From: Algorimicrobium hallyeonense
GTDB lineage: Bacteria; Bacteroidota; Bacteroidia; Flavobacteriales; Flavobacteriaceae
Length of the DNA: 64,000 nucleotides
Direction of reading: 5' to 3'
NCBI RefSeq assembly: GCF_042657385.1
Contig: NZ_JBHSLA010000001.1
Location: 496,001 to 560,000 of the forward strand
The position numbers and the translations under genes were made by a program. Below are positions 23,892 to 32,869 of this stretch, one piece after another; the first letter of the stretch is position 1, and every line of letters starts with the position of its first letter. Under the pieces are notes generated by a model. It saw only the letters and a program-made list of their open reading frames with translations, was not told where the DNA came from and did no database searches.

Positions 23892-24086
23892 TTATGATGG
23901 ATTTCCTAAGATTAACGCACCAAAGGCTAAACCTTCTAATAAGGCTCCGATAATGATCATTGCAGTTTGAATTTTCCCTGCTGCTTCTGGTTGACGAGCA
24001 ATACTTTCCATTGCTTTTCCTCCAATTTGACCTAAACCGATACCTCCACCGATTACGATTAATCCTGCTCCAATTAAATTGTACAT
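23892..24086 (-). CDS. atpE: ATP synthase F0 c subunit
   Basis: 64 residues, two membrane helices joined by the polar loop RQPEAAG (31-37). The proton-carrying carboxylate is Glu51 in ALLEGLAFG. The first helix carries the Gly-rich packing motif GGGIGLGQIGG. Residues around Glu51 lack the extra hydroxyl and Gln pattern that marks sodium-binding rings, so proton coupling is the better guess. It lies between atpB and atpF. The protein is short but complete; it starts at ATG 24086 and ends GNPS. Confidence 0.95.
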   Translation of the reverse strand: MYNLIGAGLIVIGGGIGLGQIGGKAMESIARQPEAAGKIQTAMIIIGALLEGLAFGALILGNPS

Positions 24087-24127
24087 ACTAATTTGGTTTT
24101 TATAATTATTAATTAAACAAATTCTTT

Positions 24128-25237
24128 TTAATGAGCGTCGTGTTCCTCCACAGCCATACCAATAAATAAGGCTGACAGCATGGTGAAAATAAACGCCTGT
24201 AAAAACGCTACTAAAACTTCAATTACCATAATAAATAAGGTTAACGCTAAAGACATTCCTGTAGAAACTGCAGGTCCGAATGACGCTTTTAAAGTTATCA
24301 TTAACGCAACTAAGCTCATTACAATAAAGTGGCCTGCAGTAATATTTGCAAACAAACGTACTAATAATGAAAACGGCTTAATTATAAGAAAACCAACAAG
24401 CTCTATTACGGCTAAAATTGGTCTTAAAATATAAGGTACTCCTGGCATCCATAAAGTATGTGCCCAAAAATCTTTACTACCACTGAACAAATAAATAATC
24501 ATGGTGAAAATAGCTAAAGAAGCGGTAACAGCTATTTGTCCTGTTACATTAAAACCTAAAGGCGTTAAACCTAACATATTTAATATCCAAATAAAGAAAA
24601 ATACGGTTAATAAAAAGCCCATAAATTTGCGGTACTTTTTCTCACCAATATTTGGACGTGCTATTTCATCACGAACATAAATTACTAAAGGCTCTAAAGC
24701 CCGGGATACACCTTTTGGAATACCATTGCCTTTTTTATAACCTCTAGCTAAACCACCAAACAGTAACAACATGATTATTCCTGTTATAATCATTCCAAAA
24801 ACACTTTTAGTAATTGAAAAATCGATTACTTTACTAGCGTTTGTTGGATGGTGCTTGTCATCAAAATTCAGTGCTGTTGCACCATTTTCTAATTCGTAAA
24901 TTTTGGAGTGGTATTTTACAAGTTGCGTATCACCTTTATTAACAATAACGGTTCCGTTATCATCATGATGAAAGGCAGAAGACATAAAGGTTTTCAATCC
25001 ATTGCTAGTCCAAACAATAACAGGTAACGGGAAACCGTAGTGAACTCCCGTTTCATTATTGGTAAATAAATGAAAATCATGAGAGTCCTTAAGGTGATGG
25101 GCAATATAATCACTGATTTCGTCCGGTGAATCAATTAAATTGTTTGCTGTGTCGTCATTTTGGGCGGATACCGAAAACGACGTTAATGCTAAAACGAATA
25201 CTACTAATAACTTGATAGATTTTTTTGCTACCATCAT
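24128..25237 (-). CDS. atpB: ATP synthase F0 a subunit, long Bacteroidota form
   Basis: 369 residues. A signal-like N-terminus (about 1-26, ending VSAQ) is followed by a periplasmic extension of about 115 residues (HHLKDSHDFHLFTNNETG and more) that is absent from E. coli AtpB but usual in Bacteroidota. The membrane core follows from about 140. The essential Arg that faces the c-ring is Arg294 in LLVRLFANITAGH, and FLQAFIFTMLSALFIG holds the conserved Gln of the last helix. The a subunit forms the two proton half-channels. The gene opens the operon; a strong promoter lies 43 bases upstream. Confidence 0.96.
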   Translation of the reverse strand: MMVAKKSIKLLVVFVLALTSFSVSAQNDDTANNLIDSPDEISDYIAHHLKDSHDFHLFTNNETGVHYGFPLPVIVWTSNGLKTFMSSAFHHDDNGTVIVNKGDTQLVKYHSKIYELENGATALNFDDKHHPTNASKVIDFSITKSVFGMIITGIIMLLLFGGLARGYKKGNGIPKGVSRALEPLVIYVRDEIARPNIGEKKYRKFMGFLLTVFFFIWILNMLGLTPLGFNVTGQIAVTASLAIFTMIIYLFSGSKDFWAHTLWMPGVPYILRPILAVIELVGFLIIKPFSLLVRLFANITAGHFIVMSLVALMITLKASFGPAVSTGMSLALTLFIMVIEVLVAFLQAFIFTMLSALFIGMAVEEHDAH

Positions 25238-25279
25238 ATTTTTTCTAACTAATGAAATTTATTCTTCGTAAATTTTGTG

Positions 25280-25309
25280 CAAATGTACGGAATAATTTAA
25301 AAAACCAAA
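25280..25309 (-). promoter_or_regulatory. ATP synthase operon promoter
   Basis: On the minus strand TTTG (25309-25306), an 18-base spacer, then TACATTTG (25287-25280). Both elements match the Bacteroidota housekeeping consensus exactly. It lies between the DUF6168-like gene and atpB, so atpB can be transcribed independently of the upstream genes. Confidence 0.65.
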
Positions 25310-25373
25310 CCCTTTTTTAGTTTAGTTTTTTAAGGTTACATTAAAACAGAAAAAGTAGTTTTATTCTTAATAA

Positions 25374-25745
25374 CTATTTGCTATTTAACAACTTTGCAAT
25401 TGCCGCTGCTTCTATCATTAAAAAAAGAAATAAGGGAATTACCAAAGCTATGCGATCGTTTTGAGTTAAAGCATCATTTTTAAAAACAGAAGATTGAAAT
25501 ATGAGTACAAATGCACCTATCTTAAAAAACATGAGCATGAGATAGGAATAGCCGGCTTGGTTGGGTAAATTTTCAGCAACTATTTCTACCATTATATAAA
25601 TAATAACAACGGAAATTACATGAAATATATACACATTGAATAAGGAGAAACTTAATTCCGAATGTAATAAACTGCTGTGAATACCATAGCTTAATCCAAA
25701 TACAGCAAGGACCAAAATAATTACAAATACAATACGCTTAATCAT
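25374..25745 (-). CDS. DUF6168-like four-helix membrane protein
   Basis: 123 residues with four hydrophobic helices (about 4-22, 35-57, 70-85, 100-118) and almost no polar domain. It occupies the place between the AtpZ-like gene and atpB where ATP synthase clusters of other bacteria carry atpI-type genes. I associate the sequence with DUF6168, but only from memory. It overlaps the AtpZ-like gene by 8 bases, so both are translated from one message. A role as assembly helper of the c-ring or of F0 is inference from position alone. Confidence 0.72.
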   Translation of the reverse strand: MIKRIVFVIILVLAVFGLSYGIHSSLLHSELSFSLFNVYIFHVISVVIIYIMVEIVAENLPNQAGYSYLMLMFFKIGAFVLIFQSSVFKNDALTQNDRIALVIPLFLFLMIEAAAIAKLLNSK

Positions 25746-25989
25746 CAGAATCTTTATTGGTTATTTTTAGGACTTGATAAATAACCGAAAACATAGCAAT
25801 AGCAACGGATATCAAGGTTATAATTTTATAATATAATTTATTATGATTGTCAAATTTAACATCTAACCATCCACCTAGTAAACTTCCTAAATAAATAATT
25901 AAACCCATTTGTATAGCAATGGTCGTAAACCGAATATACTTATTCAGCGGTTTATTAGGCTTTTTGTTTGGTGGTTTTTTCGCGCTCAC
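25738..25989 (-). CDS. AtpZ/AtpI-family protein
   Basis: 83 residues. A basic, proline-rich start (KKPPNKKPNKPLNKYI) is followed by two transmembrane helices (about 25-43 and 55-77) with GSLLGGWLDVKFDN between them. The Gly-rich end of the first helix plus GxxxDxxF is the signature of the AtpZ/AtpI group, small proteins near ATP synthase operons with proposed roles in assembly or in magnesium/calcium supply. Its start lies inside the end of the bactofilin gene (35-base overlap), and its end overlaps the next gene by 8 bases. Confidence 0.82.
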   Translation of the reverse strand: MSAKKPPNKKPNKPLNKYIRFTTIAIQMGLIIYLGSLLGGWLDVKFDNHNKLYYKIITLISVAIAMFSVIYQVLKITNKDSDD

Positions 25990-26368
25990 TATTTTGAATG
26001 TCTTTTGTTGCTCCTTTCATGGCGCAGTTAACGTTAAATGTAGCTCCTGGCTCAACGGCTAACTTACCTAAAGTTACATCACCTTCAATATGCGCAGTGC
26101 CTTTTAGGTTTAGTGTACCTGAAAGTGATAATGTACCCGAAAATTTTCCTTCAAAATAAGCATCCGTACCGGTTATATTACCCTTTACAAAACCTGTTTT
26201 TCCAACAACAATTTTTCCAGGCGTTTTAATACTGCCTTCCACGGTTCCATCAATCCGGAAATCGCCTTCACTTTCTAAATCACCAACCATAGTAGTGCCT
26301 TGGGCTATTAAATTTTGGCTGGAAGTGATTTCGAGATTTGTTTTACTTTTTTTGTTCTCTGAAAACAT
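25955..26368 (-). CDS. Bactofilin (polymer-forming cytoskeletal protein)
   Basis: 137 residues. Short flexible ends surround a central right-handed beta-helix (about 20-115) made of repeating strands with glycines: GTTMVGDLESEGDFRIDGTV, GSIKTPGKIVVGKTGFVKG, then GTLSLSGTLNLKGTAHIEGD. This is the bactofilin core, which polymerises without nucleotide into membrane-associated filaments that guide wall growth or envelope machines. The tail is Lys-rich. It overlaps the AtpZ-like gene by 35 bases and follows porW by 20 bases, so a cytoskeletal protein is co-expressed with a type IX secretion component. A link between them is inference. Confidence 0.93.
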   Translation of the reverse strand: MFSENKKSKTNLEITSSQNLIAQGTTMVGDLESEGDFRIDGTVEGSIKTPGKIVVGKTGFVKGNITGTDAYFEGKFSGTLSLSGTLNLKGTAHIEGDVTLGKLAVEPGATFNVNCAMKGATKDIQNSEREKTTKQKA

Positions 26369-26388
26369 GACTATTTATTTTTTGGGGT

Positions 26389-28950
26389 TTAATTGACTGC
26401 TAAATATGCATCCATATTTTTATGGATTTGTAGGGTTGCATAGTTCGTTGACGAAATAGCAAAATGTTGGTGTCGTATTTTGTCTTTTTTCTTTTCTTCT
26501 AATGATGCTGCATACCCTAAAGCGCCTTCCTTGCTTGTTAAACCATGAATGATAACAAAGGTGGTTTCAGGGTTATAGACATCAACCGAAACGGATAAAT
26601 CAAAAACATTAACTTGATCTGTTTCTTTTTTAAGTTTGGTTACAAATTCAGAAATTGCCTTTTCGTTTGCCGCATTGAAATAATACACAACTTTGTAATT
26701 GGTTTCATCTGGATTTTCAACAAAATCAGTACTGCTTATTTTTGGTAACAAATTATCAACAATGTCTTGTGCTTGAGCACCTTCTTCCGTATTGGCATAA
26801 TTGTAAGCTACAAAAGTCATAGCTTTACTATAGGCTTCATATCCATATAAACGACCTGTAGCCCGTGCCTTTAAGAGCTCGAATTTAGGCACTAAAGCTT
26901 CCCCTTCAAATATGGAAATATAGCGATCTGCTTCATTAATAACCTCTTGATATTGGTGGTTTTCTAAAGCTGTATACAGATTTTCATAAACACTTTCTGG
27001 GCTGCTATCATCTTTTGCCAAAGCCGAATCTGGATTTTTTAAAATGGTAGCATATCGCGACTCTGGATAATTAGCAATAATATCGTTTTTAGCAATTTCA
27101 GCTTCACCATTCTGACCTTCCAACATATAAATTTTATACAAATTATATTTAGCAGGAACTACTAATTTTTCATCTGGATTAAAGCTTAAAAGCGTTTGGA
27201 ATTTATCTTTAGACAAACCGTTTTCCTTAAATTTCTCTTTATAAATAAGTCCTAATTGGTAGTATGCACGGTTGCGCTCTTTAGTAATACTATCAATTGC
27301 TTTTTTATCCGTTGGTATTTGCGTTAAATAAAATTCTGGATTGAATAATTCATTTTCAACTTCATTTTCAATTAAATCATTAAAAACTTCATTGGTTTTG
27401 GATTTGTTGATACTAGACCAACGCCAATTATCTTTTAATTCACGATCTCCCCAATTTTTTCTAAATTCATTTTTACCATAGGAGACGGTTGTTGGGTTAT
27501 AGAAATAAAATTCAACTGGACCGCCTGCTGCTGGTCCACCCGCTTTTTTTACCATTGAACTTCCTGCGGCAAAGCTATTATTAGTATTTACCTGGATTAA
27601 GCCTTGATTACGTTCCCGCTCTTCCTCAAGTGCTTTTTCGGCTTCCGCCTTCAATTTTAATTCTTGGGTGTAGGTTTCAAAATAAGCCGTTCTTTCGTCT
27701 GCGGACATGGCAACTAAACCAAGGATGCTATCGTTGGCAATAGCAACATCTTCATAATAAATAACGTCTTCTAAATTATCGCGTTTACGTTTGATGATTC
27801 GGTATGGCTTGCTATTCATTTTCATGTTTAGCATGGTGCTATCATAATAAGCACCGGCAATTTTATATTCGGTATAATCGAAAAAGATATCACCTAGATT
27901 TTCATAGTCTTTAGAAACCAATATTTTATCTGTTGGATTGGTGCGTAATGACTTGTTATAAAACTCAACTGCCAAGGAATCAGAACCATTTTTTAAATGA
28001 TATTCACCAATCTGATAATAAATTTTACTTAAAAAAGGCCGGTTTTCACGATCATCCTCTAGCTCATATAGTAGTTCAATTAAAGCTTGTTTATCGCCTT
28101 CTGTAAAATCGAAATTACGTGCTTTCCCAACATAAGCCGCAATGCGGTAAGGTCTTGGCGTTTTTCTATTCAGTTCTATAACCCGATCAAAAGCAATATT
28201 TGCGCTATCGGTTTTATTAAGTCTATTGTATAATTGGGCTTGAATGAATCTGTAGCGGCCGCGTTCATCATTGTTTTTGGTGTGTTGTGCAGCAATATCT
28301 ATTTGCCAAACAGCACTATCTAAAGATTTTGTATTAATGTAGGCTTGGGCCAACATGGCAGTGGCGTCTGCTAAATCCTGACCTTCCAATTCCACTTGGT
28401 ACATTAAACGCTTTAAATTGGTAATAGCCAATTCTTCATTTTCTAAACGAATGTTTGTTTTTTCACGCCATATTCTGGCTTGATTAATTTTATCACTCGC
28501 CGGATATTTATAAAGAATGTAGTTAAAAGCTTCTAATGCTGGTATAAAACGTTGATCAAAATAACGCGCTTTCCCCAACAGTAAATAGGCTTCATCAATT
28601 TGCGGATTTTTTTCTTTTCCGCCAATATTCATTCCATGTTTCTGAACGGCTTTAATTGCTTTTTCTTCAGCACGCTCAAAATCTTGATTTTTACTTTGAC
28701 CAGGGAGCATAATTTCTTCCGAAATCTGCATGCGTTCTATAGGTAGAATTTCCCAAAAATTATCATCATAGGAATCGTTTACGCCTTTTTGGCCACTTTC
28801 TAATGCTAAATATCCGTTGTAAAGGATGTTGTATTTTGTAGACATGGCATGCATGTTCCTACTCACAAAAGAATCTTTCTTGCGTGAACAACTAGTAAGT
28901 ACTAACGTAATACTAAATAGAAATAGGATGATTCTGAAAGTGGTCTTCAA
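26389..28950 (-). CDS. PorW/SprE-like lipoprotein of the type IX secretion / gliding system
   Basis: 853 residues. The lipoprotein signal ends with Cys21 (LVLTSCSRKK). The next stretch (SFVSRNMHAMSTKYNILYNG, YLALESGQKGVNDSYDDNFW) is characteristic of PorW/SprE. Multiple tetratricopeptide repeats follow (EAYLLLGKARYFDQRFIPAL, YYQIGEYHLKNGSDSLAVEF), then a region KNEFRKNWGDRELKDNWRWS that I recall as conserved in this family, and a globular C-terminus. PorW is a periplasm-facing outer-membrane lipoprotein needed for type IX secretion and, in F. johnsoniae, for gliding. The gene heads the porW-bactofilin-AtpZ unit. No other T9SS gene is in the window. Confidence 0.87.
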   Translation of the reverse strand: MKTTFRIILFLFSITLVLTSCSRKKDSFVSRNMHAMSTKYNILYNGYLALESGQKGVNDSYDDNFWEILPIERMQISEEIMLPGQSKNQDFERAEEKAIKAVQKHGMNIGGKEKNPQIDEAYLLLGKARYFDQRFIPALEAFNYILYKYPASDKINQARIWREKTNIRLENEELAITNLKRLMYQVELEGQDLADATAMLAQAYINTKSLDSAVWQIDIAAQHTKNNDERGRYRFIQAQLYNRLNKTDSANIAFDRVIELNRKTPRPYRIAAYVGKARNFDFTEGDKQALIELLYELEDDRENRPFLSKIYYQIGEYHLKNGSDSLAVEFYNKSLRTNPTDKILVSKDYENLGDIFFDYTEYKIAGAYYDSTMLNMKMNSKPYRIIKRKRDNLEDVIYYEDVAIANDSILGLVAMSADERTAYFETYTQELKLKAEAEKALEEERERNQGLIQVNTNNSFAAGSSMVKKAGGPAAGGPVEFYFYNPTTVSYGKNEFRKNWGDRELKDNWRWSSINKSKTNEVFNDLIENEVENELFNPEFYLTQIPTDKKAIDSITKERNRAYYQLGLIYKEKFKENGLSKDKFQTLLSFNPDEKLVVPAKYNLYKIYMLEGQNGEAEIAKNDIIANYPESRYATILKNPDSALAKDDSSPESVYENLYTALENHQYQEVINEADRYISIFEGEALVPKFELLKARATGRLYGYEAYSKAMTFVAYNYANTEEGAQAQDIVDNLLPKISSTDFVENPDETNYKVVYYFNAANEKAISEFVTKLKKETDQVNVFDLSVSVDVYNPETTFVIIHGLTSKEGALGYAASLEEKKKDKIRHQHFAISSTNYATLQIHKNMDAYLAVN

Positions 28951-29054
28951 CGTTGATTGTGTTTAATTATACATAACTAAAAACAGCTATATATATTATG
29001 TATTGCCGTAAAAATAAGCATCTTTTTGAATAATTATAAAAAAAGAGCAGACTT

Positions 29055-29762
29055 TTAAATAGTTTCTGTTCCAGCAAAGTGCGCTTCTAATTCTTTTAAA
29101 GTAGCTGCACTGGTTTTTAAATCCTTTACAACTTCGCCTTTTTCTAGTACCACTATGCGTTCGCATACATCAGTAACGTGCAATAGATCGTGACTAGAAA
29201 TTAATACGGTAACGCCTTTGGTTTCGGCTAAATCTTTAATAATTCCCTTTAAACGAATTTGCGTTGTTGGATCTAAATTAGCAAACGGTTCATCTAAAAT
29301 AATAACTTCTGGATTTCCAATTAAAGCAGCAACAATGCCGGCTTTTTTCTGATTTCCTTTACTCAAATCGCGTAAATATTTTTTCTGATTTAATATTTCG
29401 CCGTGGAAAAAATCTTCAAATTGCGATACTAATGCATCCACATCCGATTTATTCTGACCGCGTAACTCGCCAATAAAATAGAAATATTCTTCCGCTGTTA
29501 AATAACCTATTAAAAATGTTTCATCAATAAAGGCGGATGTAAAGGGTTTCCAATCTTCGCTTTCATTAACTAATACATTATTGTTTTTAATATAGCCTGT
29601 TGTGGGTTGAATTAAATCCAGTAGCAAACTAAAATAGGTGGTTTTTCCAGCACCATTATTCCCTACTAAACCAAAACTTTGACCTTTTGGAATTTCCAAG
29701 GAATCTATGTGTAGAACCTGAATATCATTATATTTTTTTGAAAGATTTGATGTAATTATCAT
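29055..29762 (-). CDS. ABC transporter ATP-binding protein
   Basis: 235 residues. Walker A is GNNGAGKTT (34-42), the signature LSKGNQKK lies at 133-140, and Walker B VIILDEPFANLD at 153-164; the H-loop is in LISSHDLLHV. The signature is LSKGN rather than LSGGQ, as in gliding/antibiotic-type exporters. It follows the DUF5687 membrane gene by 24 bases and must be its motor subunit. The substrate is unknown. Confidence 0.93.
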   Translation of the reverse strand: MIITSNLSKKYNDIQVLHIDSLEIPKGQSFGLVGNNGAGKTTYFSLLLDLIQPTTGYIKNNNVLVNESEDWKPFTSAFIDETFLIGYLTAEEYFYFIGELRGQNKSDVDALVSQFEDFFHGEILNQKKYLRDLSKGNQKKAGIVAALIGNPEVIILDEPFANLDPTTQIRLKGIIKDLAETKGVTVLISSHDLLHVTDVCERIVVLEKGEVVKDLKTSAATLKELEAHFAGTETI

Positions 29763-29786
29763 GGGTAATTTTAATTAAATGTTTGA

Positions 29787-31259
29787 TTATTTTTTTTCAC
29801 TAAACGCAGCAATAGTTTTATATTTTCCATCTTGGTAAACGTTTTCAATTTTTCGTAAAAAGAAGTTTTTGAAAACAATTCCTACCACGCCACTCAAGGC
29901 TAAAACTAATATGCCAGTTTCAAAATTTACTAATTTATAAGGGATATAAAATAAGCCCATTGGCAGTAAAAATTTAGGTAAAGCAATCAACATTTGCGTT
30001 GGATTAAATCCGTTGGTATTACTAAACGCTTTTGCTTTTGTGTTGAGCTCTACAGGCATTCTATTTAAAGCGCCGCCAAAAAGCGTTAGAAAAGAATTTA
30101 ATCCAATATTAAACAATGCACCAGCGGCTATCATCCCGAAAATATCCCAGCCAAAATAAATATATGGTGTACTTAGAACAAAGGAAATAGCTACGGCTAC
30201 CACCATTAAATACCATTTGGATTCTAGGTATTGACGATACGGAATATTCTGACTCATCAGCATTTTGTAATACTCGCTATCCCAAGACGGTACGAGTTGA
30301 CCGAAAGTCATTAGAAAACCACCTGTAACAAACATCGAGGCAAATGCTAAAATAGCCGGCATTTCTCTATACATGTCTTGTGTGTAAAAAATAAGGCCAT
30401 AAAACAAAAACATGAAAGACATCATCATAGTTTGTTTTGGTCGGGCATTTCGCCAAATTAATTTAATATCATTCTTTAAAAATGGTGCAATGCTACCAAA
30501 TCTATCAAACCACGATAAATCTGTTGCTTCCACCACTTTAACTTTTTTAGAAACAGCATCGTCCAAATAAAATCCTTTTTTAACATATTTAAAGTTCAAT
30601 TTATATAAAACGACTAATAATGCTAAAGGAATAATAGCTAAATACGGTTGATTATACAGAGTATTAAATGCAATACCTATTGGTTCTGATGCCGCATAAA
30701 TACCATAAAACTCCAAAGCAACTAATCCTAATAATAAAGGTGCAGCAATGTAAAATACGGTATTACTTTTATTGACTAAAAAGTTTAAAAAATTTATGGA
30801 CAATGTTACGAATATAATAGATAAAAACCAGCATAACACATTTATTACCGGATAGCCTTTTACTAATAAAACAATGCTAAACGGTAAAAACAAAAACAGC
30901 GATAAGAAGTTAAAAAATGAGAGCGTGGTTTTACCTAATAAATAGTGAATTACTGTATCTCTTTTAATAGGAATAGTCATTAAGGGCTTGACATTCAGAA
31001 CGGGCAATTGCTGCAAAAAATAGCGTATGAGTAGTTCAAATAAAAACCAATAAATTAAAAAATTATTAATTGTTACAATCGGATCTATTTCTGGAATGGC
31101 TTTTTTAGCAATAAAAAACATGCCAACTCCCATAAATAAAGCAATTCCGCCAAAGTATAATGCTCCTAAAATGAGGAATATTTTTATAACAAGTCCTTTT
31201 TGAAAATAGGATGCCCTTTTAAACTGTTTCCATTCGAGGCTTAAAAATTGTTTAATCAT
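29787..31259 (-). CDS. ABC transporter permease, DUF5687 type
   Basis: 490 residues with about 12 transmembrane segments. The N-terminus MIKQFLSLEWKQFKRASYFQ is the usual opening of DUF5687 membrane proteins, which pair with a single ATPase. The middle loop contains DLSWFDRFGSIAPFLKNDIK and LIWRNARPKQTM, a cytoplasmic stretch seen in the family. It lies directly upstream of the ATPase gene and downstream of the DUF2059 and PadR-associated genes, so the whole block from 32760 to 29055 could be one PadR-controlled unit. Substrate unknown. Confidence 0.85.
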   Translation of the reverse strand: MIKQFLSLEWKQFKRASYFQKGLVIKIFLILGALYFGGIALFMGVGMFFIAKKAIPEIDPIVTINNFLIYWFLFELLIRYFLQQLPVLNVKPLMTIPIKRDTVIHYLLGKTTLSFFNFLSLFLFLPFSIVLLVKGYPVINVLCWFLSIIFVTLSINFLNFLVNKSNTVFYIAAPLLLGLVALEFYGIYAASEPIGIAFNTLYNQPYLAIIPLALLVVLYKLNFKYVKKGFYLDDAVSKKVKVVEATDLSWFDRFGSIAPFLKNDIKLIWRNARPKQTMMMSFMFLFYGLIFYTQDMYREMPAILAFASMFVTGGFLMTFGQLVPSWDSEYYKMLMSQNIPYRQYLESKWYLMVVAVAISFVLSTPYIYFGWDIFGMIAAGALFNIGLNSFLTLFGGALNRMPVELNTKAKAFSNTNGFNPTQMLIALPKFLLPMGLFYIPYKLVNFETGILVLALSGVVGIVFKNFFLRKIENVYQDGKYKTIAAFSEKK

Positions 31260-31286
31260 TTTTATTAGTTTGTTGAAACGTGATTT

Positions 31287-31691
31287 TTAATTGGTGTGCT
31301 TTTGTGCAATCTGTCCGACTTCCATTCCCCAACTCTGACCTAACATCATCCCTTTTTGAGTAAGTACACTTTGTTTAGATGCTAGTTTTTTACCTAAATC
31401 GGTTTTATAGAAAGCTACTAATTCTTCAATTTCATCTTTGGTAAATTCTTCCATGTATATGTCGGCTAATTGGCTATACAACTTATCAAGTGTGCCATTT
31501 GCTTCCTTTGTAAAGGCTGCTTTGTTTGCTTCTGGCACCATAGCTCCTATTTGAGCAATGGCATCATGAAAAGCACCAGTGGCTCCTGTTAGTCCAATAA
31601 ATTCTATGGTTTGTTGTTTAAATTCGGATGGCTCTTGAGCCGAAATAGAAAGGGTCAAAAATAGGGCAAGAACTGAAAATAGTGTTTTCAT
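31287..31691 (-). CDS. DUF2059 family periplasmic protein
   Basis: 134 residues. The signal peptide (about 1-18, ending SISAQ) is followed by an all-helical domain: EELVAFYKTDLGKKLASKQS and GQSWGMEVGQIAQK. The pattern ELVAFYxTxxGKKL is the hallmark of DUF2059, a small family of exported proteins of unknown role. It sits between the PadR-associated membrane protein and the DUF5687 permease. Confidence 0.82.
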   Translation of the reverse strand: MKTLFSVLALFLTLSISAQEPSEFKQQTIEFIGLTGATGAFHDAIAQIGAMVPEANKAAFTKEANGTLDKLYSQLADIYMEEFTKDEIEELVAFYKTDLGKKLASKQSVLTQKGMMLGQSWGMEVGQIAQKHTN

Positions 31692-31737
31692 AAAAATTGG
31701 TATTGATTAATTATAAGTAGTAAAAAAATACAATTTG

Positions 31738-32421
31738 TTACATAGCATATTCAGGATAGGTTTCTTGAAGATGAAAAGTAGCATTTTTTGGTAAAATAAT
31801 AGCGGTTATGTATGTATAAATTATAATAACTGTGAAAGCACTTGCACATATTAAAGGCATATAACCTCTAAAACTGTCAGTAAGATTAATTAATTGAAAC
31901 ATTTGAGGGCCTAAAATCAACGTTCCTATGGTTGCATTGTTGTAAATCATATCTTCTAAAAGCCATAATTTCTCCTTGGCTTTCCGCTTCCTTTTTATTT
32001 CCCTATTAATGGCAATGGTTTTAATAAATAAAAACAAACAAAGGACTAGGTAGGAAGCGATAAAAATATAACTACCAATTTCAGTAGAGAAAACCGTGTA
32101 AAGCAACACAAAAATTGCGGTTGTTATTATAATTTGTGGCAATCTGAACCAGTCTTTGGCGTAATTCCAGAGCAGTTTCATATATATTTTAGACATGGCT
32201 TTTTGGCGTTGTTCCACCACATCCATAAACCCAAAAATTCCAAATTTTTTAAAGGATTTATCGCGTGCGACTTCAAACGACAATGTTGGATTTACCTCCC
32301 AAATTGCTTCAATATCATTAGCCATATGATCTACAAGTTCGGTTTGCAAATCGTAATATTCAACATAATGCTGTCTAGTAAACGCATATAAATTTTCAAT
32401 ATGAGAATCAGTTAATGCCAT
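31738..32421 (-). CDS. Four-helix membrane protein encoded with a PadR regulator
   Basis: 227 residues. The soluble N-terminal part (1-85) is helical, with HYVEYYDLQTELVDHMANDI and DKSFKKFGIFGFMDVVEQRQ, similar in style to the HAAS/DUF1700 cytoplasmic domains that often accompany PadR regulators. Four transmembrane helices follow (about 96-112, 117-134, 165-180, 190-210). Start at ATG 32421, 3 bases after the PadR gene stop, so the two are coupled. In such pairs the membrane protein is usually the target or partner of the regulator. Specific function unknown. Confidence 0.75.
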   Translation of the reverse strand: MALTDSHIENLYAFTRQHYVEYYDLQTELVDHMANDIEAIWEVNPTLSFEVARDKSFKKFGIFGFMDVVEQRQKAMSKIYMKLLWNYAKDWFRLPQIIITTAIFVLLYTVFSTEIGSYIFIASYLVLCLFLFIKTIAINREIKRKRKAKEKLWLLEDMIYNNATIGTLILGPQMFQLINLTDSFRGYMPLICASAFTVIIIYTYITAIILPKNATFHLQETYPEYAM

Positions 32422-32424
32422 AAA

Positions 32425-32760
32425 TTAATAACTCAATTTCGGATTAATTAATGTTTGAAGCGTGGCAATATACTGTTCCAATTCACTTAATTTATTAACG
32501 GTTTCGGTGGTTCCTTTTTCAGTAAGTTTATAATATTTACGCAACCTGTTATCTACTTTTGCTACCTCAACATCCAGTAAGCCTTCGGCTTCCAACTTAT
32601 GAAGTGATGGATACAAGGCACCTTCGGTAATTTGCAATTCGCCTTTGGTGAGTGCTTTCACTTTCTGCGTAATTTCATAACCATACATTTTATCATGCTC
32701 ACTTAAAAGCTTTAAAATGATGGTGGTTAAACTGCCCTTGTATAATTTGGAATTCGCCAT
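32425..32760 (-). CDS. PadR-family transcriptional regulator
   Basis: 111 residues from ATG at 32760; a TTG three codons earlier is less likely. The winged helix-turn-helix reads LLSEHDKMYGYEITQKVKAL then ITEGALYPSLHKLEAEGLLD, the classic PadR DNA-recognition segment (YGYEI, EGALYPxLxxLExxGL). A C-terminal helix for dimerisation follows (LSELEQYIATLQTLI). PadR proteins usually repress their own operon until a ligand binds. The likely targets are the membrane protein, DUF2059 and ABC genes downstream. No operator palindrome was recognised in the 109-base gap to the divergent gene. Confidence 0.92.
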   Translation of the reverse strand: MANSKLYKGSLTTIILKLLSEHDKMYGYEITQKVKALTKGELQITEGALYPSLHKLEAEGLLDVEVAKVDNRLRKYYKLTEKGTTETVNKLSELEQYIATLQTLINPKLSY

Positions 32761-32847
32761 ACCATTCAAATATATACATAATTTTCTTATGCATATAAAT
32801 TTTTAAATAAATTTCAGCAATTATAAGTTAAAAATCAAAGGCTTCAC

Positions 32848-32855
32848 TATTTTTG
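32848..32855 (+). promoter_or_regulatory. -7 box of the ferredoxin-reductase-like gene
   Basis: TATTTTTG, an exact TAnnTTTG match, 14 bases before the ATG at 32870. No convincing TTG element lies upstream. Confidence 0.4.
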
Positions 32856-32869
32856 TAAAAAATCAAAAT

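Noticed and set aside
19386..25237. Absence of atpD and atpC from the ATP synthase operon
   Set aside because: In Bacteroidota the beta and epsilon genes usually form a separate operon, so this is normal for the group and not a deletion.
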